Source of the DNA: Roseicyclus mahoneyensis
Lineage (GTDB): Bacteria; Pseudomonadota; Alphaproteobacteria; Rhodobacterales; Rhodobacteraceae
Direction: 5' to 3'
Assembly (NCBI RefSeq): GCF_003148775.1
Contig: NZ_QGGW01000014.1
Location: 1 to 63,755, forward strand
Length of the DNA: 63,755 bases
The notes under the pieces were generated by a model, which did not search any database, had not been told where the DNA came from, and saw only the letters and a program-made list of their open reading frames with translations. The position numbers were made by a program, and so were the translations under genes. The stretch's first letter is position 1; each line of letters starts with the position of its first letter. Below are positions 44,898-52,987 of the stretch, in pieces.

Positions 44898-45653
44898 TTG
44901 TCGAAAAAGATGATGCTGGGTGCGGTCAGCGCGATCGCAATCCTTGCTGCTGGAACTGCACTGGCCGATACCGCGCACGACCTGATTGAGCATGCCGATG
45001 AAGCCAGCGAGCACGCTCATCTTCTGGCTGAGACAACAGATGCTGCGATCGATCTGATGAACAACATGATCGACCAAGCCATCGTGATGATCGAGGATGC
45101 ACATGAGCTGGCGGAAGCTGGTGACACTGCTGCAGCAAAGGACGAGATGGTTGATGCCGTTCTTGCGCTGACGGCTGCACACGAGCTGAGCGAAGCGGTT
45201 GCCGCCAGCGCGGCTGCTGCCCATAGCTTTGCCGAAGAGGCGCACATGCTGGTAGAGCAGGCTGTTGCCGCGAACGCAGCGGCACTTGCTGCTGATGCTG
45301 ACGACGTCCACCTGCTCGCTGCGTCTGCCGAACTGGCCCATGCCGACAAGGAAGCCGGTCACGCCGACACGGACGCGGAAGTTGCACAAGATGCTACCGA
45401 AGCTGCTCATGTCGCGGTTGAAGCGGCGCTCGCAGCTGCCGAAGCCGTGGCCGCCGCTGAAGGTGATGCTGCGCACACCGCAATCGAAGCCGCACTGGCT
45501 GCCGCCGAATCCGCCGACGATGCGGGCTGGGCCGCTGAGCACACGCTTCACGATCTGGATGGCTCGTCTGAACATGCGCATGACGCCATCACGGATGCAC
45601 ACAACACCACTGAGATGGTCGAACTGATCGAAATGCTTGAGCACAGCAACTGA
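44898..45653 (+). CDS. Exported Ala/His/Asp/Glu-rich helical protein
   Basis: A 251-residue protein starting with TTG at 44898. The signal peptide is MSKKMMLGAVSAIAILAAGT (cleavage near ALAD). The mature protein has essentially no aromatic residues and is made of Ala with regularly spaced His, Glu and Asp (DEASEHAHLLAE, MIEDAHELAEAG, FAEEAHMLVEQA, DGSSEHAHDAITDAHN). It predicts continuous amphipathic helix, perhaps coiled coil, with many possible metal-binding His/Asp/Glu pairs. No family recognised. It is divergent from the kinase/regulator pair and ends in a strong terminator. Metal binding is inference. Confidence 0.8.
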   Translation: MSKKMMLGAVSAIAILAAGTALADTAHDLIEHADEASEHAHLLAETTDAAIDLMNNMIDQAIVMIEDAHELAEAGDTAAAKDEMVDAVLALTAAHELSEAVAASAAAAHSFAEEAHMLVEQAVAANAAALAADADDVHLLAASAELAHADKEAGHADTDAEVAQDATEAAHVAVEAALAAAEAVAAAEGDAAHTAIEAALAAAESADDAGWAAEHTLHDLDGSSEHAHDAITDAHNTTEMVELIEMLEHSN

Positions 45654-45672
45654 TCTGCTGGGCTGAAGGTCT

Positions 45673-45706
45673 GTTTGGACGCAGCGGGCCACCCGCTGCG
45701 TCTAAA
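45673..45706 (+). terminator. Terminator of the Ala/His-rich protein gene
   Basis: GTTTGGACGCAGCGGG pairs with CCCGCTGCGTCTAAAC around CA (one mismatch, 15-16 bp stem). It lies 20 bases after the stop codon. The arm sequences TTTGGACGCAG and CTGCGTCTA recur in the terminator at 46349. Confidence 0.75.
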
Positions 45707-45812
45707 CAAACGGCATCCTTGTGATGGTGCATGAAAAGGGCGTCGGAAATAGATTTGGCTAATGTCCGATACGGCGCCTGATTAACCAAACCAGAAAATA
45801 CGGAGAATACCA

Positions 45813-46223
45813 ATGATGAATAAATTCGCTGCCCTCTGTGGCGCGTCTGTGGTCACAATGATGTCGGTCAGCGCAGCTGTTGCGTCTGAGTGTTCGGTCG
45901 CAACTCTGACGGGCCATTACACTTACTGGCTGCAGGGCGCTGATGAGGCCGGAGCAGCTTACGCCGAGGTCGGTCAGGAGACCTATGACGGCGCTGGAAA
46001 TGTTCGGTCCCAGGTCAGCGTCTCCGGAAACGGCGCGATCGAGGAAGATACCGCCACCTATGTCGTGAACGCCGATTGCTCGGGTACGGTTTCCTACGCG
46101 TCCGGTGCTGCCTTCAACATCTTCGTCGCTCCGTCGGGGGACAGCTTCGTGTTCAGCAGCTCGGTCGCGGGCGTTGTGCAGGTTGGTGAAAACACCCGCG
46201 TTGACATGGACGCTTCTCACTGA
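45813..46223 (+). CDS. Exported beta-rich hypothetical protein
   Basis: A 136-residue protein with a signal peptide (MMNKFAALCGASVVTMMSVS, cleavage near AVAS). The mature part has two Cys (ECSVATLTGHYTYW and VVNADCSGTVSY) that could form a disulfide, and alternating polar/nonpolar strands (YDGAGNVRSQVSVSGNGAI) like a small beta barrel or lipocalin-like fold. No family assigned. An ATG two codons in a row at the start leaves the exact start open. It is followed by a terminator related to that of the gene upstream. Confidence 0.75.
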   Translation: MMNKFAALCGASVVTMMSVSAAVASECSVATLTGHYTYWLQGADEAGAAYAEVGQETYDGAGNVRSQVSVSGNGAIEEDTATYVVNADCSGTVSYASGAAFNIFVAPSGDSFVFSSSVAGVVQVGENTRVDMDASH

Positions 46224-46348
46224 CGTGTGACTGCTCCCGAGGTCTCAGGCTTGGGACCTTGGGGCCCCGCGTTTGTCCGGGCTTGTGGGCTATCGCCACA
46301 GAAGCGGTCTACTTGACCGGTTGGTAGGTCCTCAACCTTGGCAGTGCT

Positions 46349-46395
46349 GTTTGGACGCAGTGAATCGCTTCACTGCGTCTATTCGTTTCTTTGGT
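46349..46395 (+). terminator. Terminator downstream of the exported beta-rich protein
   Basis: GACGCAGTGAA pairs with TTCACTGCGTC around a short loop, followed by TATTCGTTTCTTT. It shares TTTGGACGCAG with the terminator at 45673. It lies about 125 bases after the stop. Confidence 0.65.
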
Positions 46396-47213
46396 CGGCG
46401 TGGCGCAGTCAGCCAGCTTGTGTTCAGAATCCGACATAAGCTGCCGTTATCTTTTGATACGGTCGAGCCCGCGACGCGCGCAGGTGATGATGTTCTCGAC
46501 GGTCTTGCTCCATAGGATCACTGCTCGAGACACGCGATGAAAAGCGCCACGCTCCGCGCTTCTGCGCCGCCTGCGAGTGCCATCATTGGCAGTTAGAGCC
46601 GCAAAACCGCTTCAACTGCGGTAGGCTGAAATTTTTACAACATGCTGAAACTGCGTCATTTTTTAAGACCCGCCCCGGTCTTGGATGAAGGGCGGGTGGG
46701 AATGAGGCGCGGAGGCATCAAAGACCGATCTTGACCGAAACGCCAGTGCTCGCAAGTTTGATGGTCCGCCAAACCCCTTGAAAGAAAGAAAAAGGCCCGG
46801 TCAGGGACGTCATCTCGGGTTTGCGATGTGACAGTGGCGGAGGAAGTGTGACAAATACCGAACTCTCTCCCGCAGAGCGTTGCACAAGAAAATGATGTTC
46901 GGGCAAACCGACAAGTAAACCCGGTTCGCAAGCTGTCGCTGCCCCGAGACGTCGGGAGTCACTCTGCATCGACACCGCTGCCTCTATTCACGGGGTGTCG
47001 CTGACCGGCAAGCCTCCTCGGCCACTATCTTGTCCGGCGGATTTCCCGGTACATCCAACTTGCGGTTCATCCTGCCGTGGTATCCTTGGCGGCAGCCGCC
47101 AGCCAGCTCGCAACGACTTATCGCGCGCCGCTGCCTCTGACTTCAGCCATTCGGGGGTGGCGTAAACTGGCAAAGTCTGCCATCCTCTGCGCAACATTGA
47201 GTGCGAGGCTGGC
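46396..47213. other. Gene-free stretch upstream of the BREX operon
   Basis: About 820 bases with no reading frame of coding character on either strand; short open frames here have no recognisable protein pattern or ribosome site. There are A/T-rich patches near 46630-46670, a hairpin ACCCGCCC/GGGCGGGT near 46670-46699, and CGACACC/GGTGTCG arms near 46970. The BREX promoter must lie in its right part. The composition is lower in GC than the core genes. Confidence 0.6.
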
Positions 47214-47408
47214 ATGCCCGACGAGATCCTAACCCTGCCGGAGGTTGCCGAATTGCTCAAGGTCGCAGAGAAGACCGTGTACACAATGGCTCAGAAAGGT
47301 CGGCTGCCCGCATTCAAGGTGGGCGGGCAGTGGCGGTTTCAACGCGTCGACATCGATCGCTGGATTGAGCAGCAGAAGGCAAACGCTCGACACAAGGGAG
47401 AGCGCTGA
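47214..47408 (+). CDS. Small excisionase-like HTH protein at the head of the BREX operon
   Basis: A 64-residue protein of the MerR/excisionase HTH_17 type: LTLPEVAELLKVAEKTVYTM, then KGRLPAFKVGGQWRF with the wing and RVDIDRWIEQQ. Such proteins bind DNA as small regulators or recombination factors. GAGG lies about 7 bases before ATG 47214. It precedes the BREX genes on the same strand and is the best candidate for a local regulator. It is not the larger WYL-type BrxR. Confidence 0.85.
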   Translation: MPDEILTLPEVAELLKVAEKTVYTMAQKGRLPAFKVGGQWRFQRVDIDRWIEQQKANARHKGER

Positions 47409-47409
47409 A

Positions 47410-47502
47410 ATGGCCGCCCCAAGGCGCGGAAGCTATTTCTATTCGCGAAAGGCGTTTGGCGCGCTCCGTGTTGCCTGTAGCCTCAGGGGCCACGCTTTAT
47501 GA
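47410..47502 (+). CDS. Possible 30-codon coupling ORF between the HTH gene and brxE
   Basis: ATG 47410 lies one base after the HTH stop, and its TGA (47500-47502) overlaps the brxE ATG at 47499 as ATGA. The peptide MAAPRRGSYFYSRKAFGALR and onward is basic. brxE itself has only a distant AGGGG, so coupled translation through this frame is plausible. It may be only a leader with no functional peptide. Confidence 0.35.
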   Translation: MAAPRRGSYFYSRKAFGALRVACSLRGHAL

Positions 47503-48065
47503 CCCGCGCTAGGATCGACTTTGATCGACTGTTGAAGTTACGTTTGGTTGTCGCCCGCGTGGGCGAGATGGACCTTGCCAAGTGGTGGAATACCCGCGGG
47601 CAGCTCAGCCGACTGGGAACGGCCGCCGTCAGACGGGGATTCCCACGCACGCACTATTTCTCCCAGGCTCGCTCCGTATTCTCAGTCGCGGGCTTCCGCT
47701 GTCGTGAGGTGTTTGATCCACCTAAAAGCGTGACCCTCTGGCAGCTTCCTGACACAATTGAAGAGGAATTCGAGGCACGTTGGGAGCGCTGGCTTGATCA
47801 GGCGGACCAGTGGAAGCCGTTCTTCAATGAGCTCGAATCTTTGAAAGAGGTCGAGCTGAAGACGGTTCTCCACTTCTTCAATCTGATTACTGACGAAGAC
47901 GTTGAGCTGTTCTCACAGTTGCGTCGATCCGCAGAAGGACGCGCCGTGCCCATACCCGCACCGTTCACCGCCACAGATCGGGGTGTCGCTTCACTCGCGC
48001 TTGGCTTCGCCTGTGGAGAACCAGGCGCACTGGCCGTTCCCTATGCCCGCTTGGACACCGCATGA
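47499..48065 (+). CDS. brxE: BrxE family BREX protein
   Basis: A 188-residue protein. The segment LKLRLVVARVGEMDLAKWWN, RRGFPRTHYFSQARSVFSVA, CREVFDPPKSVTLWQLPD and EEEFEARWERWLD matches my memory of BrxE, the small protein named from type 6 BREX. Its biochemical role is unknown. Its stop overlaps the brxA start as ATGA (48062-48065). Finding it with brxL rather than brxD/brxHI is unusual. The name rests on recall of the family pattern, not on a search. Confidence 0.72.
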   Translation: MTRARIDFDRLLKLRLVVARVGEMDLAKWWNTRGQLSRLGTAAVRRGFPRTHYFSQARSVFSVAGFRCREVFDPPKSVTLWQLPDTIEEEFEARWERWLDQADQWKPFFNELESLKEVELKTVLHFFNLITDEDVELFSQLRRSAEGRAVPIPAPFTATDRGVASLALGFACGEPGALAVPYARLDTA

Positions 48066-48847
48066 AAGGGGTGGATCGGTCAAATATCGCTTCTTCATTC
48101 ACCCTCATCAAGGGAGCGATGATTGATGAAACGTATGCTGTCTTCGCCTCGTGGGACTTTGGTTATTCAAAGAAGGAGAACCTCGAACGCCTTAGAAGCG
48201 AAAACTTCATTGGCGTCCGGACGGCAGCCCGATTGCGAGATTTTATCTTTGTTATAAACAGACGTTTCGATCCAGGATGCCGTGATCGAGCGCTAGTTAT
48301 GCTAGCAAAGAATGGTTGTCCCATGGAAGAATGGAAACCAATCCTGCTTTGGCACATGACCCGGGATGAATTTTTGCTTCGCGATTTCCTCGTGAACTGG
48401 CTGTTCCCAAGTTTTACATCAGGTGCCTATCGTGTCCGTCCCGAAGATCTTTATTCGCATATCAGGAGCGTTGAACTCAGGGGCGGAAAAATCGAACACG
48501 TGTGGAGCGAGACAACACTGAATCGCGTTGCCGCAGCGCTGCTCAAAATGTCAGTGGATTTCGGCCTTCTGCGCGGCAGTGCCGTCAAAGAATTTGGTGG
48601 ATACCATCTTCCGGAGCGCAGCTTTCTCTATATCGTCCATGCTATTCGCGAACACATGCAAAATCCAAGAAGAGTGCTCGCCTCTGAAGACTGGCGGATG
48701 TTCCTAATGTCGCCGTCTGATGTAGAGCGGGAACTGCTTCGACTTCATCAATTCCGCAAGGTTGACTACCAGATCGCCGGCAGCATCGTGCAGCTCGCGC
48801 TGCCTTGTGCCAGTGCCTGTGAATATGCGGAAAGGATGGTAGCATGA
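48062..48847 (+). CDS. brxA: BREX protein BrxA (DUF1819)
   Basis: A 261-residue protein of the DUF1819 family, a NusB-like helical, DNA-binding BREX component. Recognisable parts are YAVFASWDFGYSKKENLERL, FVINRRFDPG, LLWHMTRDEFLLRDFLVNWL and GLLRGSAVKEFGGYHLPERS. The ATG at 48062 overlaps the brxE stop; an internal ATG at 48119-48121 is possible but lacks overlap. The stop overlaps brxB by 4 bases. Confidence 0.9.
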   Translation: MKGVDRSNIASSFTLIKGAMIDETYAVFASWDFGYSKKENLERLRSENFIGVRTAARLRDFIFVINRRFDPGCRDRALVMLAKNGCPMEEWKPILLWHMTRDEFLLRDFLVNWLFPSFTSGAYRVRPEDLYSHIRSVELRGGKIEHVWSETTLNRVAAALLKMSVDFGLLRGSAVKEFGGYHLPERSFLYIVHAIREHMQNPRRVLASEDWRMFLMSPSDVERELLRLHQFRKVDYQIAGSIVQLALPCASACEYAERMVA

Positions 48848-49419
48848 GCGATCTCGTACACCGCATCAAGACCACTCTCGAACCAATCCTCGACCTGGCC
48901 GACCCGCGTGAACGCATAAGCGCGTACCATGACATGCCCTATGCGCTCTTCCGCTATGAACCCGAAGAGGAGTTTGAGTTACGAAAGCAAATCTCACTGC
49001 TCGAGACGCGGCTTACCCAAAAGGGGAAACGCGTCAGCCGCATATCTTTGGCCCAGTGCCTAGACGAGGCAATGCAATCTCAACGAACACTCGAAGAGTG
49101 GTTTTCGGCGGAACGTGAACAGGGTACGGAAACGATAATTGAAACGGTGCATTCGGTCCTTTCTGAGTATGCACCCCTTGTTGATCTCGTCGCTGCGCGG
49201 ATGCCAGACGACCCCGATCCGCTTCGCGACGTCGTCTTCATCATGCGGACCGGTGCCTTGTTCCCCGTCTACCGCACATTCTCATTGTTGGAACAGCTGA
49301 AGGGGCGGGTCACCGTGCCGACGGTCTTGTTCTACCCAGGCGATCTCGACGGTGCCGCAGGACTCCGGTTCATGGGCGTGCTCGCAGCCGAGCATAACTA
49401 TCGTCCAAAAATCTTTTGA
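48844..49419 (+). CDS. brxB: BREX protein BrxB (DUF1788)
   Basis: A 191-residue DUF1788 protein. Family marks are YDMPYALFRYEPEEEFELRK-like segment (YHDMPYALFRYEPEEEFEL), a central helix region, and the C-terminal FIMRTGALFPVYRTFSLLEQ and TVLFYPGDLDGAAGLRFMG. It is a core BREX component of unknown activity needed in type 1 systems. It is coupled to brxA by ATGA and followed by brxC after 13 bases. Confidence 0.92.
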   Translation: MSDLVHRIKTTLEPILDLADPRERISAYHDMPYALFRYEPEEEFELRKQISLLETRLTQKGKRVSRISLAQCLDEAMQSQRTLEEWFSAEREQGTETIIETVHSVLSEYAPLVDLVAARMPDDPDPLRDVVFIMRTGALFPVYRTFSLLEQLKGRVTVPTVLFYPGDLDGAAGLRFMGVLAAEHNYRPKIF

Positions 49420-49432
49420 CGGGATTTCAGTG

Positions 49433-52400
49433 ATGGCCAACGAACCGATCAAAAGCCTCTTTGCAAATGACATCCATCGTCGCATCGAGGAAGTCATCAA
49501 GGTCGATCAGACCAGCGATGACATCCTGCGCGACGAAATCAATGAGTACGTGGTCACCGACGCCATTCGGTCCCACTACACCAATATATTCGACGCCTTT
49601 CGCGAGACCCCGAACAAGCCGCACGAGGGTATTGCGATCTGGGTGTCCGGCTTCTTCGGCTCGGGTAAGTCCAGCTTTGCAAAGATGCTGGGCCTATCGA
49701 TCGAGAACCGCGTCGTAGCGGGAATTCCCGCCGGAGACCGGTTCGCCCAAAAAGCCGGTGACAACAAGCTTCAGGTGCTGCTGAAGGCGATAAACGAACA
49801 GATTCCAACACACGCCGTGATCTTCGATGTCTCGACTGACCGAGGGATTAGAAGCGGAAACCAGTCTCTCACCGAGATCATGTACGGGCTTTTCCTTCAG
49901 AGCCTTGGCTATGCCAAAGATCTCGACCTCTCCGAACTGGAAATCGCCCTTGAAGAGAAGGAACAGCTCGAGGAGTTTGAGGCTGAGTACGGGCGCATCT
50001 TCAAGAAGGAATGGGCTCACGAGAAAGGAAAAGTTGCGTTCGCCCTCAGCGAGGCCAGCCGGGTTCTGCACAGCCTTGATCCCGAGACATACCCGATGGC
50101 CGATTCATGGGTGAAGGCAGTCAAGAACAAGGCTGATATCTCACCCGGGAAGCTGGCGGAACGCGCGAATGAATTGATGAAGCGCAGGCGACCGGGCCAG
50201 GCGCTCATGTTCGTCGTCGACGAAGTCGGTCAGTTCGTCGCTCGCGACGTGCAAAAGATGTTGGACCTCCAGGCCGTTGTTCAGAGCCTCGGCGTCAAAG
50301 GCCGCGGCAAACACTGGATCGTCGTCACCTCGCAAGAGAAGCTCGGCGAGCTAGTCAGCGGCCTCGACGATAAGAAGATCGAGCTTGCCCGTCTCATGGA
50401 CCGATTCCCGCTGCAGGTTCACTTGGAGCCGTCGGATATCTCCGAGGTCACAAGCCGACGGGTTCTGTCGAAAAATGCGCCTGCGCAGAAGTCGTTGGGA
50501 GAGCTGTTCGACCAGCATCGCGGAAGATTCACGGAGCACACACGCCTCACCGCCGATATCAAACTGCCGGAGCTCACGCGGGACAGTTTCATCGATCTCT
50601 ATCCGCTGCTGCCTTATCAGATCGACCTGATCATCCAGGTCGTCTCGGGGCTTCGGACGCAGGGCGGCGCGAGCAAGCATGTGGGAGGCGCAAACCGAAC
50701 GATCATCAAGCTGGCCCAGCAACTGCTCATCAACCCAGCCGTCAATCTTTCAGACCAGCCGGTCGGCTCCGTGGCTAGGCTCGATCAGGTCTATGACCTT
50801 GTGGAGGGCAACATCGGCTCTGAGGTCCGGGCGAAGATCTCCGCCATTTCGAAGGAGCTTGAACACCCCCTGGCACAGCCAGTCGCTAAGGTGATCTGCC
50901 TGCTGCAGTATGTTAAGAGCGTTCACCGCACGGCGGAGAACATCTCAGCGGCGCTCCATCCCGGTGTCGCCGGGGATTCCCGGCTTGCCGCGGTGAAGGA
51001 AGCACTGCGTCAGCTTGAGGCCGCCAACAAGGTTCGTCTCGGCGACGACGGATATCGGATTCCGACGCCGGCGGAAGATGATTGGGAGCGCATTCGCAAC
51101 GGGATCAGCCCGAAGCCAGGCGATGCACATCGAATCTATTCTGAGGTGCTGGCCGCTTTCTGGCAGCCGCAGCCAAACCACACGCTTTTTGACACCAAGA
51201 CTTTCAAAGCGGGCCTCTCCATCCATGGCCGAGAGATCGTCGATGGCGACATGATGTTCCACGTTCAGCTCGCTGAAGTGGGCGCATCCTTCCAGGCACT
51301 GGCGACGGAACTGCGTGCGCGTAGCCAACAGGAGCGCAAGAGCGTGTTTTGGGCTGTCGCGCTCAACGACGCGATAGACCGAGAGACTGTCGAACTCTTC
51401 CGCTCCAAAGAGATGCTGGCCCGGAAGGAACGCGAAGCCAAAACGGCGGACGAAACCGCGCTCATTGGCGAAGAGAAAATTCGGCAGAGGCGGCACCAAG
51501 ACGAATTGCGCCGGCTCATAAAGGCTGCCTGCCTAGCCGGCAGCGTCAGTTTCCGCGGAAATGACCGAAGCCCCGACGATCGGGCCGTCGACATGGGCAA
51601 GAGCGCGGCTGACATCCTGAGCGACGTGCTTCCGGAGGTATTCGATCGCTTCAAGGAAGCCGCCGCCAAGCCTGCCGACGTGAAGAAGGGCGTCGATGCG
51701 CTGTTTACCGCAGATAACCTCCAAGGTCTGCCGTCGGTGTTCGGTACGCTCGGGCTCTTGCGAGACGAAAAGGGGAAGACCGTCTTCCGGGTTGAAAGTG
51801 GCGCCCTGGCTGAGGTGCTGTCGCGGATCGAGGAGCGCGCCAATTACGGGGACACCGCGAGTGGCCGATTCCTCGCGGACGAGCTGGCGAAAGAGCCCTT
51901 CGGTTGGGACTTCGAAGTTGTGCGGTTGCTTGTGCTCTCGTTGCTGCGGGCCGGAAAGATTCAGGCAACCAGCAAGGGACAGACGATCGACTCCGCGACA
52001 GGGATCGAAGCCCGCGACACTTTCTCAAACAACAACTTTTTCCGTCAGGCCTCGTTCCTGCCAAAAAAAGGCATCGAGTTCGAGGAACTGGTGAAGGCGT
52101 CAGAGGCCTTCCGGGACACGTTTGGAAGCGAAGTCCGCGAGCTCAATGCCGGCGCCATCGTGGCCGAGGTTCGCAAGGAAATCGCGCGGCATGAGGACCC
52201 GGTTGCCTCAGCGCACGGCCAGCTCATTGCTTCGCGCCTTCCCGGCGCTACGGTCCTCGAGGGGGCCATCGGTCAGATGAAGGCCATCCTGCGCGGTTCA
52301 GAGGACAACGCGATCGCCACGTTCAATGCGTCGCATCGCTCCATCAAGGACGCCATCAAACGCGCGACCGAGCTTGACCAAGCACTCTCGGAGCCTCGCT

Positions 52401-52975
52401 TGCGGGACCTTGATCGGGCGCGAGAGGCGCTGAAGACGGCCTGGCCCTTCCTGCGCGCTGAGTCTGATGTGAGCGAAGAACTCCGAGTCAAGGCGGCGGA
52501 ACTCGAAGATCTCCTGGCACGCGAGACCTTCTACCGGGAGCTGCCAACGATCGAGCAGAACGCGTCGGCCATCGACGCCGAGTACGAGCGTCGATTTGAC
52601 GAAGCGTTGGAAGTTCGGATTGCGGCATACACACAAGCGCTTGACCGGCTGGCACATACTCCTGGCTGGGACGGCATCGACCAGGATCAGCAGCAGAGGC
52701 TGGCGGCACCCTTGGAGCGCGGAAAGACGCGGGACCAAGAGCGGGTGCCAATTCCTCAGCTCCGCTCGGAGTTGGATGCCTGCGAGACGCGTCTTCAAGA
52801 CGCCATTGCAGAGCTCCATCGCATTGTCGACGGCGATCGGGTCGCGACGGTGAGACTGGTCGGCTATTTCTCTGGAGGGGTTGAGACCGAGGAACAGCTC
52901 GATGCCGCCCTTGCCGGCATTCGGGAGGAATGTTCGCGCCTGATCGGCACCGGCAAGAAGGTAATTGTCCAGTGA
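49433..52975 (+). CDS. brxC: BREX protein BrxC (P-loop ATPase)
   Basis: A 1180-residue ATPase (DUF499/PglY family). The start at 49433 gives MANEPIKSLFANDIHRRIEE, the usual BrxC N-terminus; the frame is open further upstream inside brxB. Walker A is GFFGSGKS at residues 73-80. Walker B-like ALMFVVDEVGQFVARD follows. The rest is a long helical region (about residues 300-1180) with KEREAKTADETALIGEEKI-type coiled coil. It is thought to power the PglX/BrxL complex. Length is typical (about 1200). Confidence 0.93.
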   Translation: MANEPIKSLFANDIHRRIEEVIKVDQTSDDILRDEINEYVVTDAIRSHYTNIFDAFRETPNKPHEGIAIWVSGFFGSGKSSFAKMLGLSIENRVVAGIPAGDRFAQKAGDNKLQVLLKAINEQIPTHAVIFDVSTDRGIRSGNQSLTEIMYGLFLQSLGYAKDLDLSELEIALEEKEQLEEFEAEYGRIFKKEWAHEKGKVAFALSEASRVLHSLDPETYPMADSWVKAVKNKADISPGKLAERANELMKRRRPGQALMFVVDEVGQFVARDVQKMLDLQAVVQSLGVKGRGKHWIVVTSQEKLGELVSGLDDKKIELARLMDRFPLQVHLEPSDISEVTSRRVLSKNAPAQKSLGELFDQHRGRFTEHTRLTADIKLPELTRDSFIDLYPLLPYQIDLIIQVVSGLRTQGGASKHVGGANRTIIKLAQQLLINPAVNLSDQPVGSVARLDQVYDLVEGNIGSEVRAKISAISKELEHPLAQPVAKVICLLQYVKSVHRTAENISAALHPGVAGDSRLAAVKEALRQLEAANKVRLGDDGYRIPTPAEDDWERIRNGISPKPGDAHRIYSEVLAAFWQPQPNHTLFDTKTFKAGLSIHGREIVDGDMMFHVQLAEVGASFQALATELRARSQQERKSVFWAVALNDAIDRETVELFRSKEMLARKEREAKTADETALIGEEKIRQRRHQDELRRLIKAACLAGSVSFRGNDRSPDDRAVDMGKSAADILSDVLPEVFDRFKEAAAKPADVKKGVDALFTADNLQGLPSVFGTLGLLRDEKGKTVFRVESGALAEVLSRIEERANYGDTASGRFLADELAKEPFGWDFEVVRLLVLSLLRAGKIQATSKGQTIDSATGIEARDTFSNNNFFRQASFLPKKGIEFEELVKASEAFRDTFGSEVRELNAGAIVAEVRKEIARHEDPVASAHGQLIASRLPGATVLEGAIGQMKAILRGSEDNAIATFNASHRSIKDAIKRATELDQALSEPRLRDLDRAREALKTAWPFLRAESDVSEELRVKAAELEDLLARETFYRELPTIEQNASAIDAEYERRFDEALEVRIAAYTQALDRLAHTPGWDGIDQDQQQRLAAPLERGKTRDQERVPIPQLRSELDACETRLQDAIAELHRIVDGDRVATVRLVGYFSGGVETEEQLDAALAGIREECSRLIGTGKKVIVQ

Positions 52976-52987
52976 TCGGCGCGCACC

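Noticed and set aside
46273-46931. Open frames in the gene-free stretch before the BREX operon
   Set aside because: They lack ribosome sites, overlap the terminator hairpin or show Arg/Ser-rich random composition, and match no family.
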